In this document: positions 44,068 through 53,825 of the stretch, piece by piece
Position numbering within the stretch: position 1 is the stretch's first letter
How the letters are laid out: each line of letters opens with the position of its first letter
Source: Desulfopila sp. IMCC35006
GTDB taxonomy: Bacteria; Desulfobacterota; Desulfobulbia; Desulfobulbales; Desulfocapsaceae
DNA: 64,000 bases
Assembly: GCF_005116645.1 (NCBI RefSeq)
Contig: NZ_SWCM01000001.1
Coordinates: 248,001-312,000 of the forward strand
Direction: 5' to 3'
Program-made: the position numbers and the translations under genes
The notes under the pieces: generated by a model
The model's database searches: none
The model's input: the letters and a program-made list of their open reading frames with translations, nothing else
Told to the model about the DNA's origin: nothing

Positions 44068-45423
44068 ATGTTTGAAAACTTAACAGACAGGCTGGAAGGG
44101 GTATTTAAAAAACTTCGCGGCCATGGCAAACTCTCTGAAGAGAACATCGATGAGGCAATGCGCGAGGTGCGCACCGCACTGCTGGAAGCCGATGTCAACT
44201 TCAAAGTAGCTAAAGATTTTGTTGCAACTGTTACAGAAAAAGCCATAGGCCGGGAAGTATCGAAAAGCCTGTCGCCGGGCCAGCAGATCATTAAAATAGT
44301 CCATGAGGAACTGGTTACTCTTCTGGGCGGCGACACAGAACAGATCGATCTGGACGGCAGGCAGCCTGTTGTTATCATGATGGCCGGTCTGCAGGGTTCG
44401 GGTAAAACCACCACCTCCGGCAAGCTGGCTAAATTATTAAAGGACAAAGGGCGCAAACCGTATCTGGTACCCGCCGACATTTACCGTCCTGCTGCCATCG
44501 AACAGCTTCAGGTACTCGGTTCCAGACTTGGTGTCCCGGTGCATCCGTCCACGGCCGACGTGCAACCAGTCGACATCTGTCGCCAGGCAATGAACGAGGC
44601 CGCAGCACATAATTACGATACGGTCATTATCGACACTGCCGGGCGCCTGCATGTTGATGAGACCCTGATGGGCGAACTGCAGCAGATTCAGGCGGCTGTA
44701 CCACTGTCGGAAATTTTGTTTGTGGCCGACTCCATGACCGGCCAGGATGCCGTAACCGTTGCCGACAAGTTCAATACTGATCTTGAAATAACCGGTATCG
44801 TTCTCACCAAGATGGAAGGCGACGCCCGTGGCGGTGCAGCACTCTCAATAAAACACATCACCGGCAAACCGATTAAATTTGTCGGCGTCGGCGAGGGGCT
44901 GGACGACCTTGAGGTTTTTCACCCGGAAAGGGTGGCCTCCCGTATCCTCGGCATGGGCGATATTCTCAGCCTCATCGAAAAGGCTGAAGCAGTTGTCGAC
45001 AAAAAAGAAGCCGATAAGCTCGCTGACAAGTTACGCAAGAACCAGTTCACTCTGGAAGATTTTCTTGACCAGATTCAGCAGATCAAGAAAATGGGTTCAC
45101 TGGAACAGATCCTCGACATGGTGCCTGGTATCAATAAGCTCAGACAGCTGAAAGATGCCCCGAAACCGGACGAGAAAGAGCTGGTCAAGACAGAAGCCAT
45201 CATCCGGTCAATGACCAGAAAAGAAAGACAAAATCATCAAATCATCAATACCAGCAGAAGGACCCGTATCGCTGCCGGCTCCGGCACGACCATCGGAGAT
45301 GTCAACCGGGTTCTTAAAAGTTACTCGGAAATGTTGAAGATGATGAAAAAATTTCGTGGCAAACCGGGAGCGATTACCGGCGTAAAACGAAGAAAGATGC
45401 CTAAAGGCATGAAAAGAAGATAG
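44068..45423 (+). CDS. ffh: Signal recognition particle protein Ffh
   Basis: SRP54 GTPase that targets nascent membrane proteins to the FtsY receptor. The 451 residues comprise the N domain (1-85), the G domain with MAGLQGSGKTTTSGKLA (about 104-120), DTAGRLHVD, the TKMEGDARGG motif, and the Met-rich M domain (about 300-445) that binds 4.5S RNA and signal peptides (RVLKSYSEMLKMMKKFRG). It opens the conserved run ffh-rpsP-khpA-rimM-trmD. Confidence 0.98.
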   Translation: MFENLTDRLEGVFKKLRGHGKLSEENIDEAMREVRTALLEADVNFKVAKDFVATVTEKAIGREVSKSLSPGQQIIKIVHEELVTLLGGDTEQIDLDGRQPVVIMMAGLQGSGKTTTSGKLAKLLKDKGRKPYLVPADIYRPAAIEQLQVLGSRLGVPVHPSTADVQPVDICRQAMNEAAAHNYDTVIIDTAGRLHVDETLMGELQQIQAAVPLSEILFVADSMTGQDAVTVADKFNTDLEITGIVLTKMEGDARGGAALSIKHITGKPIKFVGVGEGLDDLEVFHPERVASRILGMGDILSLIEKAEAVVDKKEADKLADKLRKNQFTLEDFLDQIQQIKKMGSLEQILDMVPGINKLRQLKDAPKPDEKELVKTEAIIRSMTRKERQNHQIINTSRRTRIAAGSGTTIGDVNRVLKSYSEMLKMMKKFRGKPGAITGVKRRKMPKGMKRR

Positions 45424-45493
45424 ATACACTCTAAAAAACACATTAGAGAAAACATTGTAACAACATACACAATCAACCGGAGGATATACCGGA

Positions 45494-45745
45494 ATGGCAG
45501 TACGTATTCGATTAACCCGATTAGGCAGAAAGAAAAAACCTTTCTATCGCATTATTGTCGCCGACAGTGAAAGCAAGCGTGACGGCAAATTTCTCGATGT
45601 CATTGGCACCTATGATCCGCTTCAGGATCCTGCGGCTATCACTATCAATAACGATAAGCTCCAGCAATGGCTGGGCCGCGGTGCCCTGCCGACTACAACC
45701 GTAAAGAGTCTGCTCAAGAAAGCTCCGGTTGTCGCTCAGCAGTGA
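45494..45745 (+). CDS. rpsP: 30S ribosomal protein S16
   Basis: Small-subunit protein of 83 residues starting MAVRIRLTRLGRKKKPFYRI, with the conserved core VADSESKRDGKFLDVIGTYDP. CGGAGGATA precedes the ATG. Its stop overlaps the khpA start by one base (TGATG). Confidence 0.98.
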   Translation: MAVRIRLTRLGRKKKPFYRIIVADSESKRDGKFLDVIGTYDPLQDPAAITINNDKLQQWLGRGALPTTTVKSLLKKAPVVAQQ

Positions 45746-45975
45746 TGGAAGAACTGATAGCCGTTATCGCCAGATCCCTGGTTGATCAACCGGATGCCGT
45801 CAGGGTCACACGAACGGATGAAGAAAACAATGTGACCCTGGAACTGGCTGTAGCTCCGGAAGATCTGGGTAAGGTCATTGGCAAACAGGGACGAACAGCG
45901 CGGGCATTGCGATCCTTGCTGGCAGCTTCCGCGGCAAAAGTTGACAAGCGATCACGACTTGAGATTGTGGAATAA
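45745..45975 (+). CDS. khpA: KH-domain RNA-binding protein KhpA
   Basis: A 76-residue single KH domain with the GxxG loop in VIGKQGRTARALRSLL. It binds RNA and, with KhpB, affects cell elongation in Gram-positives; in proteobacteria the role is less clear. Its start overlaps the rpsP stop, the usual arrangement. Confidence 0.93.
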   Translation: MEELIAVIARSLVDQPDAVRVTRTDEENNVTLELAVAPEDLGKVIGKQGRTARALRSLLAASAAKVDKRSRLEIVE

Positions 45976-46014
45976 ACGGAATTTGCCCGTCGTATCATAA
46001 AGGCAATTGGTGCA

Positions 46015-46557
46015 ATGACCGAAATTTTCTCCTACCCATCAGACAAGTATGTACTACTGGGCAAAGTGACCAGTGCACACGGCCTGGGCGGGGATGTGAA
46101 AATTTTTTCCTTCTCGGGGCAGCCTGAAAATTTTTCCGGGTACAAAAAGGTTGTTCTGGTCGATACAGCCGGGAACCTTTCTCAGCCTCTGGCTGTGGAG
46201 AAATTCAGAACCCAGGGGAAAACTGTTGTTGTCCGCCTTGCCTCGATCAACAATCGGGAGCTTGCGGAAAAAATTGAAGGTCAAGGTGTTCTCCTTGCTA
46301 AAAGTCTTCTGCCGGAGACGGGCGAAGGCGAATATTACTGGTACCAGTACGAAGGCAAACTGGTCGTGGATCAGAGCGGACTGACCATTGGCCGAATTAC
46401 AAGTCTCTTCAACAACGGTGCCCAGGATATTTTGGTCGTTCAATCGGGAAACAGGGAAATCCTGATCCCGGTTACCAAAAGTATCATTGTCAAAGAAACG
46501 GACGAACAATTGGTTGTCAACCCGCCACCGGGGTTACTGGATCTTGGCGATGAGTAA
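46015..46557 (+). CDS. rimM: Ribosome maturation factor RimM
   Basis: Binds S19 and helps 16S rRNA 3'-domain maturation. The 180 residues hold the N-terminal RimM domain (LLGKVTSAHGLGGDVKIFSF) and a PRC-barrel (EYYWYQYEGKLVVDQ onward). Place between khpA and trmD is canonical. Confidence 0.96.
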   Translation: MTEIFSYPSDKYVLLGKVTSAHGLGGDVKIFSFSGQPENFSGYKKVVLVDTAGNLSQPLAVEKFRTQGKTVVVRLASINNRELAEKIEGQGVLLAKSLLPETGEGEYYWYQYEGKLVVDQSGLTIGRITSLFNNGAQDILVVQSGNREILIPVTKSIIVKETDEQLVVNPPPGLLDLGDE

Positions 46558-46620
46558 TACAATTCAATGTAACCGCGACAATCGGGAAGCAATCCGGTTT
46601 TTTTTTAATATTCGTTTGTC

Positions 46621-46645
46621 GGGTGCTCTGTTTTGCACCCTTTTT
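46621..46645 (+). terminator. Possible attenuator between rimM and trmD
   Basis: GGGTGC / GCACCC stem with an 8-base loop followed by TTTTT, 64 bases past rimM and 32 bases before trmD. It may lower readthrough within the operon. Confidence 0.5.
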
Positions 46646-46676
46646 GCAAGATGTAAGCACCTTTTAAAGTCGATGC

Positions 46677-47444
46677 ATGATTTTTGATATTGTTACAATT
46701 TTTCCCGACCTTCTCGATTCTCCTCTGCAGGAAGGAATTATCCGAAGAGCCCGGTTGAAAAACCTGATCGATATCGAAATTGTCAATCTCCGCGATTTTG
46801 CAGAGGGGCCGCACGCAATGACCGACGATCGCCCCTTTGGCGGCGGTGAGGGCATGGTGATGAAACCGGAACCACTTGCGGCAGCTGTTGTGAGCAGACA
46901 GAATATCGGCCCGCAACCAAAGGTAATTCTGCTCAGCCCGCAGGGTCGCAGGTATGACCAGACGGTTGCCGAAGAGTTGGCGAAAGAGGCCCATCTGGTG
47001 CTGGTATGTGGTCGTTACGAAGGAGTTGACGAACGGTTTCGCGAGCAGTATGTGGATGATGAAATTTCCATCGGTGATTTTATTCTCACCGGAGGTGAGC
47101 TGGCGGCGATGGTAATTATCGATTCGATTACCCGTCTGCTGCCGGGTGTTCTCGGTTGTGCCGAATCAGCGGCCAAAGATACCTTCAGCAGAAATCTGCT
47201 GAAACACCCGCAGTACACCAGGCCGCAGGAATTCGAAGGACACCAGGTCCCGGCAGAACTGGTATCCGGCAACCATGCGGCAATTGAAGCATATCGGTTT
47301 ATCGCCTCCGTCAAACGGACACTGGAACGGCGCCCCGATTTGCTCAAAAATGAAACATTTAGCGCAGATGAGATGGCATTGCTGCACAAGCACAATCTTT
47401 TGAGGCTGGTACAAAAAAATGCAGAGCCATCGAGAATGACATAA
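46677..47444 (+). CDS. trmD: tRNA (guanine-N1)-methyltransferase TrmD
   Basis: SPOUT enzyme that makes m1G37 in tRNAs and prevents frameshifting. The 255 residues include [20 protein letters not shown] at the start, [14 protein letters not shown], the cofactor knot with [11 protein letters not shown] and [15 protein letters not shown], and the C-terminal tRNA-binding domain with [10 protein letters not shown]. Its stop overlaps the start of the next methyltransferase gene by one base. Confidence 0.98.
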   Translation: MIFDIVTIFPDLLDSPLQEGIIRRARLKNLIDIEIVNLRDFAEGPHAMTDDRPFGGGEGMVMKPEPLAAAVVSRQNIGPQPKVILLSPQGRRYDQTVAEELAKEAHLVLVCGRYEGVDERFREQYVDDEISIGDFILTGGELAAMVIIDSITRLLPGVLGCAESAAKDTFSRNLLKHPQYTRPQEFEGHQVPAELVSGNHAAIEAYRFIASVKRTLERRPDLLKNETFSADEMALLHKHNLLRLVQKNAEPSRMT

Positions 47445-48010
47445 TGTGTCCGGATCTGTCTTCGGTAAACATCGCCCTCATACACCACCCGGTGGTCAAT
47501 AAAAGAGGCGAAATAATAGGTTCGGCAGTAACGAATCTCGATATACATGACATAGCCAGGACGGCCAAAACCTACGGAATTGCCAATTATTTTATAACGA
47601 CTCCGTATCAGGACCAGCAGCAGCTGGTCAGGGAGTTGCTGGCACACTGGCAGACCGGGCATGGCGCTGCATACAATCCGGCCAGAAAGGAAGCGCTGAG
47701 CATTGTTCGGCTTGCGACATCGCTGGAGGAAGTGATTACAGTCCTCACCCAGCAGTACGGTCGACGCCCGATGATTGTCGCAACCAGTGCCTTGTTGGGC
47801 GATAACAGTCTCGGCTACGAGGCTCTTCGCCAAAAGATTGTTCAGGGAGAGCCGGTTCTACTGCTTTTTGGCACGGCACATGGTCTGGCCCCGGCATTGC
47901 GCGGGCAAACCGATGCCACTCTTCCCCCCATCAGGGGCGGAACGGAATACAATCATCTTTCGGTTCGGTCAGCTGTGTCGATCATCATTGACAGACTGCT
48001 CGGATCTTGA
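47444..48010 (+). CDS. TrmD-linked SPOUT-type RNA methyltransferase
   Basis: Predicted SAM-dependent RNA methyltransferase of 188 residues, of the family found fused or adjacent to TrmD in many deltaproteobacteria and Thermotogae. Seen: IALIHHPVVNKRGEIIGSAVTNLDIHDIAR at the start, and a C-terminal knot-like segment PVLLLFGTAHGLAP. No substrate is known to me; tight coupling (TAATG overlap) to trmD suggests a tRNA. Confidence 0.85.
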   Translation: MCPDLSSVNIALIHHPVVNKRGEIIGSAVTNLDIHDIARTAKTYGIANYFITTPYQDQQQLVRELLAHWQTGHGAAYNPARKEALSIVRLATSLEEVITVLTQQYGRRPMIVATSALLGDNSLGYEALRQKIVQGEPVLLLFGTAHGLAPALRGQTDATLPPIRGGTEYNHLSVRSAVSIIIDRLLGS

Positions 48011-48093
48011 GAATATAAAAAAGTATTTTAACAATCGTATTAACTTATCAAGAGGATTCATACCTCAATATACTTCAACCTACAGAAGACGCT

Positions 48094-48447
48094 ATGAGCA
48101 CAATTATTGACAGAATCAACCAGGAACAAATGCGCCAGGACCATCCCGAATTTCGTCCCGGTGATACCGTGAAAGTACATATCCGCATCATTGAAGGCGG
48201 TAAAGAAAGAGTCCAGATGTTTCAGGGAGTAGTAATCAAGCGCAAACGCGGAACCATGGACGCCAGTTACACTGTGCGGAAAATTTCCCACGGTGTCGGC
48301 GTAGAAAAGACCTTTGCGTTTCACAACCCTCGCGTCGAGAAAATTGAAGTGGTCACTCGAGGTCGTGTCCGCCGTTCACGTCTCTTCTACCTGCGCAACC
48401 TGACTGGTAAAGCTGCACGTATTCGTGAACGGAACCTGCCGCGATAA
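48094..48447 (+). CDS. rplS: 50S ribosomal protein L19
   Basis: Large-subunit protein at the 30S interface, 117 residues, with [33 protein letters not shown] and the C-terminal RAKLY-like region ([17 protein letters not shown]). Canonical place behind trmD. Confidence 0.98.
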   Translation: MSTIIDRINQEQMRQDHPEFRPGDTVKVHIRIIEGGKERVQMFQGVVIKRKRGTMDASYTVRKISHGVGVEKTFAFHNPRVEKIEVVTRGRVRRSRLFYLRNLTGKAARIRERNLPR

Positions 48448-48537
48448 CAATACAGCGAAGAAAGCATTCGGTTCTGACCCGGCTCCCTGCCGGCAGTCGG
48501 GACCGAGTGTCGGCAGATCACAAAGACTGCCTCAATA

Positions 48538-49206
48538 ATGCACACACTCTTGCCCGAAATCAGCCTGGACTCGGATAACTACAGTCTCGAGCGATTCCTG
48601 CATACAAAGGGCTTTTTGTGCGTAGCCGGTTGTGACGAAGCAGGCCGGGGACCATTGGCCGGACCCGTCGTTGCCGCCTGTGTTGTTTTGCCACCTGAAT
48701 GCGACCATTCCCGGTTTGTCGATTCAAAAATCCTGACCCACCGCAAACGAGTCGAACTGAAAAGCCTCCTTCATGATCTTGGTGTCTCTTTCGGTATTGG
48801 TATTGTATCGGAACAGAAAATAGACCAGATCAATATTCTTCAGGCCTCGCTGCTGGCAATGAAACGGTCGGTGGAAAACCTTACGGGTCCTTCTCCTGAT
48901 TTCATCCTGATCGACGGCACTTTTACGATCCCCATGAATACCCCCCAGGCTCCGCTGATAAAAGGAGAATCGAAAAGCAGCTCTATTGCCGCCGCGAGTA
49001 TTCTGGCAAAAGTCGAGCGAGACCGTATTATGGTCGAATGCCATCAGCGCTACTCAGCTTACAGTTTCCACAAAAATAAAGGGTACCCCACCCGGGAACA
49101 CCGGCTGGCCATTCAAAAACACGGGATCTGTCCGATTCATCGTAAAACGTTCCAAGGAGTCAGAGAATATGTTGAACCGTCGGCAGCGTCTGGGCAAAAG
49201 CGGTGA
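48538..49206 (+). CDS. rnhB: Ribonuclease HII
   Basis: Removes RNA from RNA-DNA hybrids and single ribonucleotides. The 222 residues contain the acidic triad regions AGCDEAGRGPLAGPVVAA, the DSKILTHRKR loop, and ILIDGTF. The C-terminal end overlaps yraN by 38 bases. Confidence 0.97.
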   Translation: MHTLLPEISLDSDNYSLERFLHTKGFLCVAGCDEAGRGPLAGPVVAACVVLPPECDHSRFVDSKILTHRKRVELKSLLHDLGVSFGIGIVSEQKIDQINILQASLLAMKRSVENLTGPSPDFILIDGTFTIPMNTPQAPLIKGESKSSSIAAASILAKVERDRIMVECHQRYSAYSFHKNKGYPTREHRLAIQKHGICPIHRKTFQGVREYVEPSAASGQKR

Positions 49207-49540
49207 GGAGACAGTCGCTCAATACCTGAAAAATATGGGCTACACGATAGTCGTCGTAAACTATCGCTGCAAGGTCGGTGAAATTGATATTATCGCCAGA
49301 GACGATTCGGTTCTGGTTTTTATTGAAGTAAAAACAAGGTCCGGCCTGGACTACGGATTTCCTGCCGAGGCCGTTACGCCAAGAAAACAGAGGCAGATCA
49401 GTCGAGCCGCTCAGTGGTACCTGACAGAGAAGCAGCTCCTTGATGTACCAGCAAGATTTGATGTTATCACCGTTCTCGGTCTCGACCCGGCAAATTATCA
49501 GATTGAGCACATCAACAACGCATTTGATCTTTGCGAATAA
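49169..49540 (+). CDS. yraN: YraN/UPF0102 family nuclease-like protein
   Basis: A 123-residue protein with a restriction-endonuclease-like fold: GKSGEETVAQYLKNMGY, then GEIDIIARDDSVLVFIEVKTR, where E-D-ExK residues form a PD-(D/E)xK site. The frame is open further upstream, but the ATG at 49169 with AAGGAG before it and family alignment fix the start. Physiological role unsettled. Confidence 0.93.
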   Translation: MLNRRQRLGKSGEETVAQYLKNMGYTIVVVNYRCKVGEIDIIARDDSVLVFIEVKTRSGLDYGFPAEAVTPRKQRQISRAAQWYLTEKQLLDVPARFDVITVLGLDPANYQIEHINNAFDLCE

Positions 49541-49643
49541 TCAATGGCTGATTACCATATGGGCTGGAGCAGTCTGTTCGTTTCGGAGAGATGATGATCA
49601 TCCTCTCTAGGCATAATCGTTTTTTCAATGTACAGTGTCTGGT

Positions 49644-50663
49644 ATGACAATAATAGGAATTACCATGGGTTGTCCCGCCGGGATAGGCCCTGAAATCATA
49701 CTTCGCTCTTTTGCCGGCAAGACCTTTGTCGCCGATATCCAGCCAGTGGTTCTCGGAGACATACATGTTTTGCAAAAGTGTGGAGAAACACTCCAGCTTC
49801 CGGCGCCCTGCGTCGAGTGGACGCCTGGCACGCCCCTGCCTGATGCGTCAGGCGGCAACTGTATCCCGGTTGTACCGCTTTCTTCGCTGGCCTCGGAGGA
49901 TATAGAATGGGGACGCCCCAACAAGGCCACCGGCCGCGCCATGGCGCATTACATCGAAGCAGGGGTAAAACTTGCACAACAGGGCGTAATCGATGGAATT
50001 GCCACCTGTCCCATATCCAAGAGCTCTCTCAATGATGCCGGATATCATTTCCCCGGCCACACGGAAATGCTGGCGAGTTTGACCAAGACCTCGTCTTTTG
50101 CCATGATGATGGCGGGCAGCAGACTGCGGGTCACGCTGGTCACCATACATTGTCCACTCCGAGAGGTGGCCGATCGTCTCACCATGCAGGCGGTCGACCG
50201 CATGATCCGCATTACCCATAAGGCCCTGACCGTCGATTTTGGTATCTGCGATCCACAGATCGCCGTTGCCGGACTCAACCCCCATGGCGGCGAAAACAGA
50301 CTTTTCGGCAGTGAGGAAGAGCAGATCATAGGGCCCGCCATTATGCAGGCCCAGAAAGAGCATATCGGTGTTTCAGGTCCTTATCCGCCGGACACGGTTT
50401 TTTTCAAAGCAGCCTCAGGAGCATTCGACGCAGTTGTCTGCATGTATCACGACCAGGGTCTTATTCCTTTTAAACTCCTCCATTTCGATGACGGCGTCAA
50501 TATTACTCTTGGTCTGCCTATAGTTCGTACTTCCGTCGATCACGGTACAGCCTACGATATTGCCGGCAAAGGTCTGGCCAGCCATCGAAGCCTGGAAGAA
50601 GCGATCAAACTGGCCGCGTTCATCAGCCGCAACCGAGCCATAGAGCAGGTAAGAAACACATGA
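49644..50663 (+). CDS. pdxA: 4-hydroxythreonine-4-phosphate dehydrogenase PdxA
   Basis: NAD-dependent enzyme of pyridoxal phosphate synthesis (DXP-dependent route). The 339 residues include metal-binding His in GHTEML, TIHCPLREV and MYHDQGLIP, and the substrate-binding NPHGGENRLFG. The N-terminal motif reads MGCPAGIGPE where most homologues have MGDPAGIGPE. The ATG at 49644 is chosen; a GTG at 49635 is possible. Its end overlaps tmk (ATGA). Confidence 0.95.
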   Translation: MTIIGITMGCPAGIGPEIILRSFAGKTFVADIQPVVLGDIHVLQKCGETLQLPAPCVEWTPGTPLPDASGGNCIPVVPLSSLASEDIEWGRPNKATGRAMAHYIEAGVKLAQQGVIDGIATCPISKSSLNDAGYHFPGHTEMLASLTKTSSFAMMMAGSRLRVTLVTIHCPLREVADRLTMQAVDRMIRITHKALTVDFGICDPQIAVAGLNPHGGENRLFGSEEEQIIGPAIMQAQKEHIGVSGPYPPDTVFFKAASGAFDAVVCMYHDQGLIPFKLLHFDDGVNITLGLPIVRTSVDHGTAYDIAGKGLASHRSLEEAIKLAAFISRNRAIEQVRNT

Positions 50664-51292
50664 CGACCGAGGCGGTAAGAAAAGGACTTTTGATCGTATT
50701 CGAGGGCACGGACGGCACCGGCAAATCAACCCAGGTACACCTGCTCAGCCACTATTTGCAGGACCGGGGATACCCGGTCATCGCAACCCGTGAACCAACT
50801 GAAGGACCATACGGTAAGAAAATACGGTCGCTGTATATGCATCGCAACGCCTACAGCCGGGAAGAGGAACTCGAGCTGTTTCTCGCCGATCGCCGGGAAC
50901 ACGTGCAGCAACTGCTAGACCCTGCTCTCGCCCAGGGCAGAATAATCCTCTGTGATCGGTATTTTCTGTCCACCGCTGCATACCAGGGTGCCAGGGGGTT
51001 TGATCCGGAGGAAATCCTGCGCAGGAACCGTTTTGCCCCCGATCCGGACCTGGCCCTGCTTTTCCAGGCTCCCCTCGACACCGGATTGCGCAGAATTACC
51101 TCCGGCCGGGGGGAACAGCTCAATGATTTTGAACAGAAAGACAGCCTCAACCAGGTGGCAGCCATCTTTGCATCCATAAAGCGACCGTACATCCAGCCCA
51201 TCGATGCGAGTGGATCGATTGAAGAGGTGCACGAACAGGTGCTTAACCACGTCACCCCGCTCCTTCCCGCATTTTCAGCAGCTCAGGTTTAA
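50660..51292 (+). CDS. tmk: Thymidylate kinase
   Basis: Phosphorylates dTMP to dTDP. The 210 residues show P-loop FEGTDGTGKST (about 12-22), REPTEGPYG (the DRX/REP region), and CDRYFLSTAAYQGARG with the lid that follows. Translationally coupled to pdxA, and followed after 3 bases by the TPR gene. Confidence 0.97.
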   Translation: MTTEAVRKGLLIVFEGTDGTGKSTQVHLLSHYLQDRGYPVIATREPTEGPYGKKIRSLYMHRNAYSREEELELFLADRREHVQQLLDPALAQGRIILCDRYFLSTAAYQGARGFDPEEILRRNRFAPDPDLALLFQAPLDTGLRRITSGRGEQLNDFEQKDSLNQVAAIFASIKRPYIQPIDASGSIEEVHEQVLNHVTPLLPAFSAAQV

Positions 51293-51295
51293 ACC

Positions 51296-53023
51296 ATGAC
51301 CCATCGCTCTCACCTTTTACTCGTTTTCAGCTGCTGTCTTTTTTTCGTCTCCTGTGCCATCAAACAGCCGGCTTCGCCCCAGCCTGCGCCAGAAAGTACG
51401 ACGTCACAATCGGAAGAAAAAGAACCAGCCGATCTGGCCTGCGCTTATTTCTATTTTCTCTGGGGCACCCACGCCGAGTTCGACGAACAGTATTCGGAGG
51501 CGCTTGAAGCCTACGAAAAAGCTTTGATCTGCGACCAGGATGCAGAATATGTGAAAGAGAAAGTTCCGGTACTCCTGCTCAAAATGGGTGAATTTGACAA
51601 GGCTACGGATTGGCTGGCCCAGGCTATTATCGACAATCCTGACAATATTACTTACCGGCTCCTCCTGGCCAGTCTGTATATCCAGCAGGAAAAGGTCGAG
51701 GAGGCTATTGTCCAGTATAACAAAGTGCTTGAAAAAGATCCCACCAATGAAGGAGTCCATTTACGTCTGGCCCTGCTCTATACGCATTCTGGAGACTACC
51801 AGAAAGCCGAAGAAATTTTCCAAAAGTTATTGAAGCATGACGTCGATTCCTATTTTACCCACCTTTCTTATGCAAGATTGCTCAAGCAGATGGGAAAATT
51901 CTCCGAAGCGGCAGTGGAATACGAAAAAGCCCTCGATTTGAACTGGTCTAAAGATCTGGCCTATGAAATTGGCTACCTGTACGTCAGTCACGAGATGTTC
52001 AGCGATGCCCTGCGCATTTATACGACGATAACCGACGATGACGCATACGATGAGCGGGCGGGACTCAGTCGCATTCAGGCCCTGGTCGATCTGAACCGCG
52101 AAGATGAAGCCCTCAGGGAACTGCATAATATTCGCCTCTATACGAAAGACAAGGCCAATATCGACCTCATCATTGCCAAACTGCTGCTGCGCAAAAAGGA
52201 GGTCGTTCAGGCCAAAAAAATCCTCACCAGTCTCGCAAAGGAAACCAACAGTTCCGAAGCCAGATATATGCTGGCGCTGCTCGCCTATCAAGAGGAAGAC
52301 TACGCTGCAAGTCTCGCCCAACTCGCCCGCATAGATCCGGAAAGCGACAACCTCGAAGAGGCGGTGTACCTGCAGACTCGAATCCACCAGAAACTGGGTA
52401 ACATCGATGAAGCCATAAGGCTTTTGAAAAAACACACCGAAACGGAAATCGGCAGAAGCCCGCTGTTCTTTGCTCTTTTGTCTTCACTGTATCAAGCAAA
52501 AGGGGACAACCAGGCGGCCATGACCTTAATGGAAAAGGCGGTCGATCTCTATCCGGAAAATCAGCAACTGCTCTTTGAGTATGGCCTCATCCTGGAAAAA
52601 ACCGGCATGTCCGACCAGGCGATCGAAGTGATGGAAAAAGTACTGGAACTGCAGCCGGATCATGCCGAAGCACTGAACTATATCGGCTATACCTGGGCCG
52701 ACAAGAATATTCATCTTGAAAAGGCTCTCGAATATATCTTACGCGCGGATGCACTGAAACCGAACAACGGCTTTATTATTGACAGCCTGGGCTGGGCCTA
52801 CTACCGGCTTGGTAATTTCAAGCAGGCGGTACGAGAACTCGAGCGTTCGTTAAAATTGATTCCGGACGATCCGCATATCTACGAGCACCTGGGCGATGTA
52901 TACCGCTCCCTGCACAGATTTCCAGAAGCCTTGAAGGTCTACAAAAAGGCCTATCAGTTGTTTAAAGATGAAAAAGATAAAGCCGATATCAAACAAAAAA
53001 TCAATGCTCTGGAAAACCGATAA
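51296..53023 (+). CDS. TPR-repeat outer-membrane lipoprotein
   Basis: A 575-residue lipoprotein: signal peptide with a lipobox-like FVSC (Cys20), an acidic linker, then about ten or more tetratricopeptide repeats filling the rest. The clearest repeats are near the C-terminus (ALNYIGYTWADKNIHLEKALEYILRA and SLGWAYYRLGNFKQAVRELERS). This repeat-rich family sits beside a LolB-like lipoprotein gene in many deltaproteobacteria, suggesting a role in outer-membrane assembly or lipoprotein handling; that is inference. Its end overlaps the next gene by 20 bases. Confidence 0.85.
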   Translation: MTHRSHLLLVFSCCLFFVSCAIKQPASPQPAPESTTSQSEEKEPADLACAYFYFLWGTHAEFDEQYSEALEAYEKALICDQDAEYVKEKVPVLLLKMGEFDKATDWLAQAIIDNPDNITYRLLLASLYIQQEKVEEAIVQYNKVLEKDPTNEGVHLRLALLYTHSGDYQKAEEIFQKLLKHDVDSYFTHLSYARLLKQMGKFSEAAVEYEKALDLNWSKDLAYEIGYLYVSHEMFSDALRIYTTITDDDAYDERAGLSRIQALVDLNREDEALRELHNIRLYTKDKANIDLIIAKLLLRKKEVVQAKKILTSLAKETNSSEARYMLALLAYQEEDYAASLAQLARIDPESDNLEEAVYLQTRIHQKLGNIDEAIRLLKKHTETEIGRSPLFFALLSSLYQAKGDNQAAMTLMEKAVDLYPENQQLLFEYGLILEKTGMSDQAIEVMEKVLELQPDHAEALNYIGYTWADKNIHLEKALEYILRADALKPNNGFIIDSLGWAYYRLGNFKQAVRELERSLKLIPDDPHIYEHLGDVYRSLHRFPEALKVYKKAYQLFKDEKDKADIKQKINALENR

Positions 53024-53825
53024 GCCTTCACGCCTTCATATCCGGCACGCCCTGCTCTTGTGCTTTGCTGCATTTGTTCTTGCCGGGTGCGCCTCTTCGC
53101 CGTGGACTGATCCGCTGAAAGAAACGGAGGCGGACGCGATCGCTCATCAGGTTGATGCACTCGCGGCGCGAGATGCAGCCTGCGGCAGGACGCTTGAAGG
53201 TGATCTGGTTCTTTTTTACCAGAGCCCCCTGGGCAAGAAAGCACTGGAGGGGTTTCTCCAGTTTTCCATGCCATCCTCATACAAATTTGTGGTTAGCAAT
53301 CCTTTCGGCCAGCCGGTGCTGGTTGTCGCCGGGAATCAGGATTATTTTGAAGCGATTAACACGTTAACGAAACAGTATCTTACCGAAAATCTCGCCTCAT
53401 TCGGTCTCCGCAATGATATTCCGAGCCCTTTTTTGAAAAGCGACTGGAGCTCCCTGCTCACCGGAAGGATGCAACTGTCCAGCCGGTCGATCATCGATAT
53501 CCGCAATGACCGCGAGGCTCGAGGGGTATGGCTTACATTTCAGAACAAACAACAGGCGGGTGTCTCACATCTGCTTTTAGACCGTGAAAAGGAGATCTTT
53601 CTGGTATATATACTGGAAGACGGCAATGGGAAAAAGATAGCCGAGATCACCTATGGCAAGAGGATGCCCGCTGATACCTGCCACCAGCCTCTCGAGATAA
53701 ACATCGCCGGACTTGATTACGGCACAGAAATACACATCACTCTCGATAACGTTATTCTCAGCGAGCAAAAGAAGACCTACCGACTGCGTCCCCCAGCCGG
53801 ATACACGCGGCAGTACAAGCCCTGA
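53004..53825 (+). CDS. Lipoprotein, LolB-like
   Basis: A 273-residue lipoprotein with signal peptide and lipobox LAGC (ALLLCFAAFVLAGC). The mature part, rich in beta-strand pattern (DLVLFYQSPLG, YKFVVSNPFGQPVLVVAGN, YDLGT-like GLDYGTEIHITL), resembles the LolB/LppX half-barrel used to hold lipids, but similarity is modest. The ATG at 53004 gives a normal signal peptide and 20 bases of overlap with the TPR gene; an ATG at 52968 is also possible. I am unsure of the family name. Confidence 0.7.
   Translation: MLWKTDKPSRLHIRHALLLCFAAFVLAGCASSPWTDPLKETEADAIAHQVDALAARDAACGRTLEGDLVLFYQSPLGKKALEGFLQFSMPSSYKFVVSNPFGQPVLVVAGNQDYFEAINTLTKQYLTENLASFGLRNDIPSPFLKSDWSSLLTGRMQLSSRSIIDIRNDREARGVWLTFQNKQQAGVSHLLLDREKEIFLVYILEDGNGKKIAEITYGKRMPADTCHQPLEINIAGLDYGTEIHITLDNVILSEQKKTYRLRPPAGYTRQYKP

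Noticed and set aside
45451-45465. ACATTGTAACAAC before rpsP as a further TetR operator
   Set aside because: It lacks the palindromic centre of the other sites and lies in an unrelated ribosomal operon.
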